Origin: Batillaria attramentaria
Lineage: Eukaryota > Mollusca > Gastropoda > Batillariidae
Assembly: GCA_018292915.2 (NCBI GenBank)
Contig: JACVVK020000338.1
Span: forward strand, 338,501 to 402,500
Length of the DNA: 64,000 bases
Reading direction: 5' to 3'
Shown here: piece after piece, positions 1 through 9,553 of the stretch
How the letters are laid out: each line of letters opens with the position of its first letter
Numbering within the stretch: the stretch's first letter is position 1
Program-made: the position numbers and the translations under genes
The notes under the pieces: model-generated
What the model saw: only the letters and a program-made list of their open reading frames with translations
The model's database searches: none
Told to the model about the DNA's origin: nothing

Positions 1-1121
1 AATTTTGTTTATTGTGCGCTCAAAACAGCGATGGTCACATGGATTTGACTTCCGCCGGCGATACTGATGACGGTAGCTCTGCCCTGTTCCGGATTCTGAG
101 GAAGAGGCACACTCTGACTTGCTAAATTTTGTTCCAGGACATGCTGCCTCAGGTCAACCGATTCCATTAAACAAACAGATAAACATGCATGAAAAAACTG
201 AGGTAGGGGTGATCTCGTTTGTCGATATATAACCCTTGGAGGCTCAAGAATACTTCATTTCAAGAAAATCATTTCATTTGAATCAAATGAGCAAGTAGAG
301 CATATTCATCATTTTCTATTGATATCTGACCTTGACCTTTAGACAAGGTCGTTCAACGGCGCATGTTTAAACCCTCTTTCATGAGAAATGTCACACTGTG
401 ATGAGTTTTGTGTGGTTGGCGTTAATCATTACTTATGCCCGAATACTGTGACCTTGACTATTAGCCGAGGTCATTTAAGATGTGTAATCGTTATGATGAC
501 CTTTGACTTTGAACTTTTAGAAGAGAATTAGCCCCCCACTTCTGGCACGTTTTAGCTAAGAGTGTGTCTCAGGTATGTTTTTCTATAGCGCGGCGGTTCT
601 GTTGGACCTTGTGGGCCTTTGAAGGTCAAGCTGGCAGCCATTTTGAATGACAGTTATCTTGAATATACATGGATGTACCTAACACACCCACGCTGTCCTG
701 TCTGTCAATTCTGATATTCTGAAATTCTGAGACTTCAATCAACGATTGTGTGGTCAGTCCTAACTATAGTCACCCTAAAAGCAGCCAGGATGCTAAGGGA
801 TAAAATAAGGTTACCTATATTGCATCTCATTTCTACGTCATTTTTCTCTAATGTCACCAAAATTTACAAACATCGTAGCAACAACTTTGAAATGAGAAGG
901 ATTTTATTTAACATTTCTGATATATTTTGGCCATTTCCTCTATAAAATTTAAGACCATACAGCAGCCTCGTTTTCGATTCTATCGAGATTTTTTAAAAAA
1001 AATTGTCACTCTTCGCGTACAATTTGACACACTATTCATGTATAAATCAACTTCGTGTGTTAGTGTAAAAATTGTATACCTCCCCCAAACGACGCTGTGC
1101 CCGATTTGAACTCAGCTACAT
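1..1121 (+). repeat. AGGTCA-rich flank (part)
   Basis: No gene is seen. Half-sites of the AGGTCA type occur at 327-350 (TGACCTTGACCTTT then AAGGTC), 449-457, 468-473, 497-509 and 622-630. A GCAGCCATTTTGAA motif of the GGCGGCCAT type is near 632. Short open frames here have no recognisable product. Confidence 0.8.
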
Positions 1122-1239
1122 TCGTGATACGAACACCCATACATCATAAATGCAACATATAACAAACATTTTGCAAACATTTGGTAAATCTTTTGCGCGG
1201 CAAGAATGACAGAAAATTTCGCAAAAACACTCTTTCACT
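1122..1239 (+). repeat. Block A (118 bp), first copy in U1
   Basis: It starts TCGTGATACGAACAC and ends CTCTTTCACT. The same 118 bp recur at 1786-1903 with one obvious difference (GCGCGGC against GCGAGGC). Equivalent first copies begin at 13348, 25637, 37304, 49008 and 58591. Confidence 0.9.
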
Positions 1240-1653
1240 CGCAACTTCCTGGCGTTGCGGCGCTACACCGAGGCCTTTCAGCAACCCAGTGAACCCAGTA
1301 CTTGTCCGGACTGGACCGCCCTACACAAAGGGCAAATACTTCGGTAATAGTGACAACCAGCGTCAGAATGGCTGTTTGACGGTTTTCCGCTCATCAGCTA
1401 CATCCCTGAACAGGAACAGACGTCAGTTTTCGTTTACGTCACAATTTATTTCTGACGGAAGCAACATACGCAATTTCAGTGGTTGACGTCATCAACCACT
1501 GAACAACGCATCATCTACTCTATCAGAATTCTATCATTTCAATTAAAAACACAACTCACTATTATGGCAGGAACCAAGGAACCTGTCTATATGACGGACA
1601 GTTGTTACGATTTAAATTACAATGAATTTTAAAATACAACAATCTGGTTCCTG
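1240..1653 (+). repeat. Block B, first copy in U1
   Basis: This is about 414 bp with three CRE-like sites: GACGTCA at 1419-1425, TACGTCA at 1435-1441 and TGACGTCA at 1484-1491. The last is the loop of a 9-bp stem AGTGGTTGA/TCAACCACT. It contains the uninterrupted site TACACAAAGGG at 1322-1332 and ends in the inverted-repeat piece 1566-1653. It is repeated as B' at 5493-5959. No coding function is recognised. Confidence 0.85.
1566..1653. mobile_element. Short inverted-repeat (MITE-like) piece in B
   Basis: The ends are CAGGAACCA and TGGTTCCTG, 9 bp perfect, about 88 bp apart, with an AT-rich interior. In B' the arms extend to 11 bp. No target duplication is seen. Confidence 0.45.
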
Positions 1654-1662
1654 ACATCCTCT

Positions 1663-1683
1663 CCCCCCCCCCCCCCCCCCCCC
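1663..1683 (+). repeat. C homopolymer tract, 21 bases
   Basis: It lies between CATCCTCT and TGGAAAAGTC in block C. Its length differs in every unit. Confidence 0.9.
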
Positions 1684-1785
1684 TGGAAAAGTCAAATCTT
1701 GAAATTAATTGAAAGAGTTTGTCAACTCTCACAAGAGAGATCTGAATCTGACTCACAGAAGTTGAGTTTCGAGTACAATACAAAA

Positions 1786-1903
1786 TCGTGATACGAACAC
1801 CCATACATCATAAATGCAACATATAACAAACATTTTGCAAACATTTGGTAAATCTTTTGCGAGGCAAGAATGACAGAAAATTTCGCAAAAACACTCTTTC
1901 ACT
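1786..1903 (+). repeat. Block A' (second copy) in U1
   Basis: This direct repeat of 1122-1239 borders the truncated 3' end of the gypsy element, whose sequence starts at 1904. Confidence 0.9.
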
Positions 1904-1966
1904 ACTGGATGGATGGTCTGCTGTAAAATCTCTGCTCTATATACATACAACTCGCTGTAAACATGA

Positions 1967-2475
1967 CTAAGTTGGACACCTAGACAACGCATCAGCTTCT
2001 ACGTTGGAACAGCCTGCAATGGGTACAACGTGAAAACTGAACTCCTGCAGAGCCAAAGCCCACCGCATGAGCCTGCTGTTGCGGAGTTTGCTCTCCTGCA
2101 AGTATGACAGTGAACGATGATCTGTCTCCAGTGAGAAAGTCCTGCCAAAGAGATATCTGGAAAACTTACCCACTGCCCAAACAATTGCGAGACATTCTTT
2201 CTCCACCACTGCGTATTTGGTCTCTCTGTCAAGCAACTTCCTGCTAGCATACGCTATGGGATGAAAATCACCGTCCTGTGCTTGTTGCAGTAACACTGCT
2301 CCCAAACCCGTATTGGAAGCATCAGTCCAAAGTGTAAACGGACGACTGGAAGCATGAGAACAGGGTCAGATGATAGAATCAACTGAACGGCCTCCAGAGC
2401 TTTCTGACATTCGTGTGTCCATTTGACCTTTGCTGGCTTACCTTTCTTTGTGAGCTCTGTCAATGGAGCCACCAA
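1967..2475 (-). pseudogene. pol: RT connection and RNase H, frameshifted, U1
   Basis: Two overlapping frames continue the polyprotein. 2254-2475 has VAPLTELTKKGKPAKVKWT, typical of the thumb/connection. After a second break near 2340, 1967-2305 has the RNase H signatures GAVLLQQ, YASRKL, the E in VEKECLA, TDHRSL and VEADALSR. Translation ends three residues after the last motif. In most gypsy elements integrase would follow here; none is seen. Confidence 0.85.
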
Positions 2476-3160
2476 AGAACTGTAATTTGGAACGTAGCGA
2501 CGGTAAAACCCCGATCAGCCCCAGAACTGAACGCACCTGTTTCTTCGTCCTTGGGATTTGCAACTGCAACATCCTTTCTACCTTTTCAGGCACTGGGCGT
2601 AACATACCCTTACCCACTACATGACCGAGAAACGCAAGTTCTCTGAAGCCTGTTTCAACTTTGGAAGGTCTGGCTGTTAACCCATTTTCACGAAGACGTT
2701 GCAAGATTTTGCGTACTGCCTCTGGATGCGATGTCCAATCGACTGTACCGACCAGTACGTCATCAAAGAAAGATACAGCGTTTAGTTCATCCAAACAAAG
2801 TTTTCTCATGAGTCTAGCGAACGTGTCTGGCGCTGAAACCAGACCAAAAGGCATGCGTACGAACTGGAACTCCCCTTGTGGAGTCCGGAACGCAGTTTTC
2901 GGCCTATCTTCCTCAGCGACCTGTATCTGCCAGTAACCCTTTGCTAGGTCGAGTTTCGTGAAATAGTTGTACTCACGCAGCTGTGCGAAGAGTTCCTCGA
3001 CGTCCGGAATCGGCTCCATGTCTGGAACTGTAACTGCATTGAGCTTCCTGAAGTCCAAACAAAAACGAATGGAATTATCGGGCTTCTTCACGAGCACGTA
3101 GGGAGCACAGCAGGGTGATGAAGACCTCTCGATGACACCCATGGCGAGCATATTGTCCAC
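2438..3160 (-). pseudogene. pol: Reverse transcriptase fragment, U1
   Basis: The 240-codon frame shows the RT fingers and palm: RFCLDFRKLN, LDLAKGYWQIQ with catalytic D71, FRTPQGEFQF, MPFGL, and the active box FFDD at 131-134 in place of the usual YxDD. FLGHVV and KKQVRSVLGL of the thumb follow. An in-frame stop lies just upstream of the first Met, within protein-like sequence (PVPFASLDAV), so this is not a natural start. After LGL the frame shifts and the last 25 or so residues are spurious. Confidence 0.88.
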
Positions 3161-4691
3161 TTCCTTCTTTACCGCGTCGAGTGAAGCGAAGGGAACAGGT
3201 TACTGCTTCACCTGGACTGGAACTGACGTCGTCAACTGTATCCAAATGCACCCGCGCTACTGGGTAAGATAAAATCTCTCCCCCAAATGCAGTACAGTGA
3301 CGTATCTCTCCGGTATACTGATCTTCGGACAGAAGCGACTTCCGTACACCCACAGTCGTACAAACCGAGTCCAAGAGAACCTTCACCTCCTGATCATTCA
3401 AAGTACCTGAACAGGTTTCCAAAGCGTCATTAACATCTATCGGCTTCTGGAATAATGACGTCACTTTGAGAGGAAAATGACCGCACGGCTTGTACAATGT
3501 ACTTACTTCACCACACTGATGACAATTCGACATTGGGATGCATAGACCCACTGACGAAGACTGAGACTGCTTCTGCTTGGACGGACAATCCTTAGCCCAG
3601 TGACCAAACTTCCTGCATGATCTACACTGATTAGAATCAAGATCCGCACTCACCTGAGGCTGAGACTGGTTGATTCCACCACGACCATGAAATCGACCTC
3701 GTCCCCCTCGACCCTGACCTGGACCTCCACGATGAATAGTCGACGACGGTTGAGTCTTTGGGACGACAGCAGCAGCAACCGAAGTCCATGCGTCAGCACC
3801 GGCCTTCCTTGCGAACGACTTTCCTGGATTTGCATCCTTGTAGAGATCAGCTTTCTCCGTGATCTCGTCTACGTTCTTGCATCCAAGCTGCTTAAGGTGT
3901 GAAACAATATCTCTGGTACACGATTGAAAGAACTGTTCACGTAAGATTAAATCAGTCAAACCCTCAACTGACAAATCAAACCACCTGTGAAAATCTCTCT
4001 TCATCCGTTCTGTGAAGGAGAGAAAGGTTTCACCCGCTTCTGGTCGTGCAGCTCGAAAACGAGAACGAAATCCCTCCTCTGTACACTGAAACTGCCTGAG
4101 AAGACCCTCTTTCAAGTCTTTGTTGGAGTCTGCCTTAGCAAGAGAAAGAGACTGAAAAACATCTAATGCTTTTCCCGATAATTTGGACGCTAATACCACA
4201 GCCCACTCAGACTCTGGAATACTGCACGCGAGTGCGTGCTTTTCAAATCGAAACAAATATGCATCAATGTCTGACGACTTTTCGTCAAACTCGAAGAGCT
4301 TCAACTTACTCAAATAAGAAATCGAAGCATTCGCCTTAGCTGACTTCTGACTAACTCCAAGGCGCATCCGTTCCAGTTCTAACTGGTGTTCACGCTCAGC
4401 TTGTCTGTCTCTAGCGAACCTTTCAGCTTCCGCATCCTGAACTAGCCTCCTACGCTCAAGCTCACTATCATAAAAGTTCGCCAACTTCTCACCTTTCAAG
4501 CCCATTCTTTCTCCAAGGAGCAAGACCTCCTCGACTGTGTCGGGTAGACGTGATGTCTCTCCAGCTGACATCGCGCCAACCAATTTTGGAGTCACAACCT
4601 GAGTCATACCCCGACCAACACCTGCAAACTTTGGAGTAACAGGATCTGCCATAACTACACTCAAAACGACGGCGACCACCAGTAACCCCAT
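3075..4691 (-). pseudogene. gag: Gag-protease of gypsy fragment, U1
   Basis: The frame is open for 538 codons. Met14 (MADPV, at about 4652) may be the real start, because residues 1-13 are only a hydrophobic lead. Residues 55-115 are a charged, probably coiled-coil stretch. Residues 120-290 are capsid-like, with a SCAN-like part from about 201. An RG-rich box covers 331-349. One CCHC knuckle (C356, C359, H364, C369) binds nucleic acid in this family. The aspartic protease motif at 439-442 reads LLDS followed by V where G is expected, which should disable cleavage. After about residue 500 the frame leaves the protease and runs out of phase across RT sequence, so the C-terminus is artificial. 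Confidence 0.85.
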
Positions 4692-4993
4692 ATACTAATT
4701 AAACTATCCACCTATATACAAAACAGTGTTCCGTTGAGTGCGTCTGTGAGCCCGCAAGCCCCCATAAAGCAGATAACGGTTTCTATGTACCACTGAGTAC
4801 TCACATGCCAACCTGCATCACGTCAGCATGGCTAAAGGTTTCTACATGGTGTGAGCAGTGCGATTGGTCTACATCTCGGCTGAGAGGTTACAGCAGACGA
4901 CTGAAATTGAAAAATGACAGAGAAAGTGCAAGTCAAATTTGCCTGCTAATTCCAACAAGGGAACACAGAACAAGGACGAGGACGTTTTCAAAA

Positions 4994-5005
4994 GGGGGGT
5001 CACCA
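4994..5005 (-). other. Primer-binding-site candidate, U1
   Basis: On the minus strand TGGTGACCCCCC follows directly after the LTR end AACT. TGGTGACCCC equals the start of the tRNA-Trp complementary site known from avian retroviruses, but the match stops after ten bases. Equivalent sites end at 17235, 29520, 41225 and 52899. Confidence 0.5.
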
Positions 5006-5496
5006 AGTTGTCACGACCCTGTCCTGCGTTCCGCGTAAACACACATTCACACTCACTATCACATTCACGTACATACCACACACAATCGTGCACAGTTACA
5101 CAGGGGCATACAAGGGTACAATCATACAAACATTTATTACCCCATACAAGTACAATCACACTAACATGTATTTCCCCATACAAACAAAGAGAAAGAGGTG
5201 CGAGGTTTCCAACCGACTATCACGGTTACTAAAGCTCGACTAATGAAAAACACCCTGTCAGTGCTCTCAGTCAAGAAAAGTATACAAAGTATTCACTATT
5301 TTAGTTCCTGATTGTTTAAGAATGTGGCTCTAAAGACAGTTAGAGTATACTTATGAGTTTATTATAAAAAAAAAAAACCAAGAAGGCGAACAATCCCACG
5401 AAGACAGGATTTACGTAGTCACTTCTTCGTGGCTGTCGGCGACACTTTTCCTGATGTAGATACTGTCGTAGCTAATATGATATTCCAACGGTAACT
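5006..5496 (-). mobile_element. LTR-a of gypsy fragment, U1 (491 bp)
   Basis: On the minus strand it runs from AGTTACCG to GTGACAACT, so the ends are AGTT/AACT and not the usual TG/CA. The outer AACT also occurs in the target (CAACTTCCTGG), so that edge is ambiguous by about four bases. Inside are a polyadenylation-like AATAAA (5133-5138), a GT-rich tract, and a stem CCACGAAGA/TCTTCGTGG at 5396-5404 and 5424-5432. Two related LTRs lie further right in the unit on the other strand. Confidence 0.75.
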
Positions 5497-5582
5497 TCCT
5501 GGCGTTGCGGCGCTACACCGAGGCCTTTCAGCAACCCAGTGAACCCAGTACTTGTCCGGACTGGACCGCCCTACACAAAGGG

Positions 5583-5644
5583 TTAGTTAGTTAGTTATTT
5601 AGGGCTTAACGCCGCGCAAGCCACAAAGGCTAATTCGCGGCTAT
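5583..5644. mobile_element. 62-bp insertion with 11-bp target duplication, U1
   Basis: TACACAAAGGG occurs at 5572-5582 and again at 5645-5655. The insert begins TTAGTTAGTTAGTTATT and continues GGGCTTAACGCCG. The uninterrupted site is kept in B at 1322-1332. This fits a very short SINE-type or similar retroposed insertion. No tRNA promoter boxes are visible. Confidence 0.75.
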
Positions 5645-5869
5645 TACACAAAGGGCAAATACTTCGGTAATAGTGACAACCAGCGTCAAAATGGCCGTTT
5701 GACGGTTTTCCGCTCATCAGCTACATCCCTGAACAGGAACAGACGTCAGTTTTCGTTTACGTCATAATTTGTTTCTGACGGAAGCAACATACGCAATTTC
5801 AGTGGTTGACGTCATCATCTACTCTATCAGAATTCTATCATTTCAATTAAAAACACAACTCACTATTAT

Positions 5870-5959
5870 GGCAGGAACCAAGGAACATGTCTATATGACG
5901 GACAGTTGTTACGATTTAAATTACAATGAATTTTAAAATACAACAATCTGGTTCCTGCC
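5870..5959. mobile_element. MITE-like inverted-repeat piece at end of B', U1
   Basis: GGCAGGAACCA and TGGTTCCTGCC form 11-bp perfect ends over 90 bp. Copies in the other units are at 18102-18191, 30386-30475, 42089-42178 and 53764-53853. It is non-coding and family unknown. Confidence 0.5.
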
Positions 5960-8138
5960 AACGACAGTCTGTGTACAAACCGCCAGAAAAACGCACTTTT
6001 GCCTCTCTCAAGCGAGATTGCGCTTCTCCTTTAATGGGCTGATTAAATCGCGGTTTTCTTGACATCATTCGATGTGTCTATATCAAATCAACCACACAAA
6101 CACGCATTGAAATTTTTCCTGCCAATAGTCTGTGTAGAAACCGCCAGTAAACACACTTTCGCCTCTCTCAATCACCCCTACATTTTTCGTAACAAAAGGC
6201 TCTACTACTCACATTTATTGGAGAAAAAAATCGTAATGCACGTTTTTCTGGTGTATACAAACGAATGGAATGGTAATCAAAGAACCGCGATTCTATCGGC
6301 CAATTTTGAGGAAAACGGCGTTATTTCTTGTTTCAAGCACAAATGTGCTTGTCTGTGAGAAAAGGAAGTGATTTGGCGCAAGATCGCGCTTTTCCAGTAC
6401 GGCCGCAATGTGAATAGCCAACTTCAACTGCTGATATCTCTGCCAATTTTAGTAGTAGAGCTTTCATTCTTATTTTGAATTAAACTGCATAACCAGTAGA
6501 TTGCAGTGATATGTAAATCTCAAAATTGATAACTTTCGACTTATGGTCCCTTTTGTTAGAACGGGTCACATTTTTCCTGCCAATAGTCTGTGTAGAAACC
6601 GCCAGAAAAACGCGCTTTTGCCTCTCTCAATCAGCCCTACATTTTTCGTAACAAAAGGCTCTACTACTCACATTTATTGGAGAAAAAAATCGTAATGCAC
6701 GTTTTTCTGGTGTATACAAACGAATGGAATGGTAATCAAAGAACCGCGATTCTATCGGCCAATTTTGAGGAAAAAGGCGTTATTTGTTGTTTCAAACACA
6801 AATGTGCTTGTCTGTGAGAAAAGGAAGTGATTTGGCGCAAGATCGCGCTTTTCCAGTTCGGCCGCTATGTGAATAGCCAACTTCAACTGCTGATATCTCT
6901 GCCAATTTTAGTAGTAGAGCTTTCATTCTTATTTTGAATTAAACTGCATAACCAGTAGATTGCAGTGATATGTAAATCTCAAAATTGATAACTTTCGACT
7001 TATGGTCCCTTTTGTCAGAACGGGTCACATCTTTCCTGCCAATAGTCTGTGTAGAAACCGCCAGAAAAACGCACTTTTGCCTCTCTCAAGCGAGATCGCG
7101 CTTCTCCTTTAATGGGTTGATTAAATCGCGGTTTTCTTGACATCATTCGATGTGTCTGTATCAAATCAACCACACAAACACGCATTGAAATTTTTCCTGC
7201 CAATAGTCTGTGTAGAAACCGCCAGTAAACGCACTTTTGCCTCGCTCAATCACCCCTACATTTTTCGTAACAAAAGGCTCTACTACTCACATTTATTGGA
7301 GAAAAAAATCGTAATGCACGTTTTTCTGGTGTATACAAACGAATGGAATGGTAATCAAAGAACCGCGATTCTATCGGCCAATTTTGAGGAAAATGGCGTT
7401 ATTTCTTGTTTCAAGCACAAATGTGCTTGTCTGTGAGAAAAGGAAGTGATTTGGCGCAAGATCGCGCTTTTCCAGTTCGGCCGCTATGTGAATAGCCAAC
7501 TTCAACTGCTGATATCTCTGCCAATTTTAGTAGTAGAGCTTTCATTCTTATTTTGAATTAAACTGCATAACCAGTAGATTGCAGTGATATGTAAATCTCA
7601 AAATTGATAACTTTCGACTTATGGTCCCTTTTGTCAGAACGGGTCACATTTTTCCTGCCAATAGTCTGTGTAGAAACCGCCAGAAAAACGCACTTTTGCC
7701 TCTCTCAAGCGAGATCGCGCTTCTCCTTTAATGGGCTGATTAAATCGCGGTTTTCTTGACATCATTCGATGTGTCTATATCAAATCAACCACACAAACAC
7801 GCATTGAAATTTTTCCTGCCAATAGTCTGTGTAGAAACCGCCAGTACACGCACTTTTGCCTCGCTCAATCACCCCTACATTTTTCGTAACAAAAGGCTCT
7901 ACTACTCACATTTATTGGAGAAAAAAATCGTAATACACGTTTTTCTGGTGTATACAAACGAATGGAATGGTAATCAAAGAACCGCGATTCTATCGGCCAA
8001 TTTTGAGGAAAAAGGCGTTATTTCTTGTTTCAAGCACAAATGTGCTTGTCTGTGAGAAAAGGAAGTGATTTGGCGCAAGATCGCGCTTTTCCAGTTCGGC
8101 CGCCTTGTGAATAGCTAATTTCAACTTAGCCAGACCTA
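5960..8138 (+). repeat. Direct D array of U1: four subrepeats
   Basis: Subrepeats start at about 5960, 6568, 7031 and 7651. The full length is about 619 bp, made of a short part of about 155 bp and a long part of about 464 bp. Both parts begin with TTTCCTGCCAATAGTCTGTG. The second subrepeat lacks the 155-bp part. Each holds GGCGCAAGATCGCGC and similar GC-rich islets in AT-rich sequence. A 99-codon frame recurs in each full copy but has no domain and is most simply carried along by sequence identity. Role unknown. Confidence 0.85.
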
Positions 8139-8602
8139 AGTTACCGTTGGAATATCATATTAGCTACAACAGTATCTACATCAGGAAAAGTGTCGCCGAC
8201 AGCCACGAAGAAGTGACTACGTAAATCCTGTCTTCGTGGGACTGTTCGCCTTCTTGGTTTTTTTTTATATACTAAACTCATAAGTATTCTCTGTCTTTAG
8301 AGCCACATTCTTAAACAAATAGTGAATACTTTGTATACTTTTCTTGACTGAGAGCACTGACAGGGTGTTTTTCATTAGTCGAGCTTTAGTAACCGTGATA
8401 GTCGGTTGGAAACCTCGCACCTCTTTCTCTTTGTTTGTATGGGGAAATACATGTTAGTGTGATTGTACTTGTATGGGGTAATAAATGTTTGTATGATTGT
8501 ACCCCTGTGTAACTGTGCACGATTGTGTGTGGTATGTACGTGAATGTGATAGTGAGTGTGAATGTGTGTTTACGCGGAACGCAGGACAGGATCGTGACAA
8601 TT
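8139..8602 (+). mobile_element. Solo LTR-b, U1
   Basis: It runs AGTTACCG to GTGACAATT on the plus strand, opposite to LTR-a, with clear similarity over the whole length. It differs from LTR-a in the TATATAC/A-run segment and lacks a roughly 14-bp piece. No target duplication flanks it: CCTA is on the left and GTAT on the right. Direct D is on the left and inverted D on the right. Confidence 0.8.
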
Positions 8603-9018
8603 GTATTGGCAGGAAAAATGTGACCCGTTCTGACAATAGGGACCATTGGCAGGAAAACTTTCAATGCGTGTTTGTGTGGTTGATTTGATATAGACACATC
8701 GAATGATGTCAAGAAAACCGCGATTTAATCAGCCCATTAAAGGAGAAGCGCGATCTCGCTTGAGAGAGGCAAAAGTGCGCTTTTCTGGCGGTTTCTACAC
8801 AGACTATTGGCAGGAAAAATGTGACCCGTTCTGACAAAAGGGACCATAAGTCGAAACTTATCAATTTAGGGATTTACATATCACTGCAATCTACTGGTTA
8901 TGCAGTTTAATTCAAAATAAGAATGAAAGCTCTACTACAAAAATTGGCAGAGATATCAGCAGTTGAAATTGGCTATTCACAAGGCGGCGGTACTGGAAAA
9001 GCGCGATCTTGCGCCAAA
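8603..9018 (-). repeat. Inverted D segment 1, U1
   Basis: This is the reverse complement of parts of the D subrepeat, stitched at ACCATTGGCAGGAAAAC. It ends sharply at GCGCCAAATC, after which D resumes in direct orientation with GATAACTTTCG. Confidence 0.85.
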
Positions 9019-9553
9019 TCGATAACTTTCGACTTATGGTCCCTTTTGTCAGAACGGGTCACATCTTTCCTGCCAATAGTCTGTGTAGAAACCGCCAGAA
9101 AAACGCACTTTTGCCTCTCTCAAGCGAGATCGCGCTTCTCCTTTAATGGGCTGATTAAATCGCGGTTTTCTTGACATCATTCGATGTGTCTATATCAAAT
9201 CAACCACACAAACACGCATTGAAATTTTTCCTGCCAATAGTCTGTGTAGAAACCGCCAGTAAACGCACTTTTGCCTCGCTCAATCACCCCTACATTTTTC
9301 GTAACAAAAGGCTCTACTACTCACATTTATTGGAGAAAAAAATCGTAATGCACGTTTTTCTGGTGTATACAAACGAATGGAATGGTAATCAAAGAACCGC
9401 GATTCTATCGGCCAATTTTGAGAAAAAAGGCGTTATTTCTTGTTTCAAGCCCAAATGTGCTTGTCTGTGAGAAAAGGAAGTGATTTGGCGCAAGATCGCG
9501 CTTTTCCAGTTCGGCCGCCTTGTGAATAGCTAATTTCAACTTAGCCAGACCTA
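9019..9553 (+). repeat. Direct D segment 2, U1
   Basis: It covers the D subrepeat from GATAACTTTCG to the same TTCAACTTAGCCAGACCTA end that precedes LTR-b. Confidence 0.85.

Larger units (their letters stand above)
1904..5496 (-). mobile_element. Dead Ty3/gypsy (Gmr1-like) fragment, U1
   Basis: On the minus strand the order is LTR, primer-binding-site candidate, gag, protease, RT, RNase H. No integrase is visible after RNase H, where a stop follows ADALSRCPT, and there is no 3' LTR. The gag middle resembles the SCAN-like capsid of Gmr1-like elements, a clade known to place integrase before RT. The gap between protease and RT would then be where integrase was lost. Three reading-frame breaks make it non-functional. 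The right end adjoins B' and the left end adjoins A', so the insertion lies at the A/B boundary. Confidence 0.9.
5497..5959 (+). repeat. Block B' of U1
   Basis: This is the second copy of B on the outer side of LTR-a. Relative to B it has a 62-bp insertion, GTCAAAATGGCCG for GTCAGAATGGCTG, and a simpler GACGTCATCATC without the stem. It ends in the inverted-repeat piece 5870-5959, then D begins. Its right end (CCTGCC..AGTCTGTGTA) already resembles the start of a D subrepeat. Confidence 0.85.

Noticed and set aside
1788..1992. Sequence after RNase H examined as a possible start of integrase.
   Set aside because: The frame stops right after the last RNase H motif, and the following 60 bp and block A' show no HHCC or DDE-type pattern.
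3687..3902. Open frames antisense to gag and RT (also 2413-2646, 2661-2936 and their counterparts).
   Set aside because: They are shadows of the minus-strand retroelement frames.
5583..5644. The 62-bp insertion considered as a telomere-like TTAG repeat.
   Set aside because: Only three to four TTAG steps are present, followed by unrelated sequence, and it is bounded by a target duplication.
6059..6358. A 99-codon open frame repeated in each full D subrepeat (also at 7137, 7756, 9171, 42278, 43356, 44771).
   Set aside because: It has no recognisable domain, is broken or shortened in several copies (18291, 30575, 53953), and the copies are nearly identical at DNA level, so an open frame is carried along without selection.
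5960..8138. The D array considered as a CRISPR-like or rDNA spacer array.
   Set aside because: The subrepeats are about 619 bp without unique spacers, and no rRNA sequence is present anywhere in the window.
8500..8580. GT-rich part of the LTRs considered as a microsatellite or promoter element.
   Set aside because: It is an imperfect GTGT/GAATGTG mixture without a clean repeat or core promoter, so I left it as part of the LTR.
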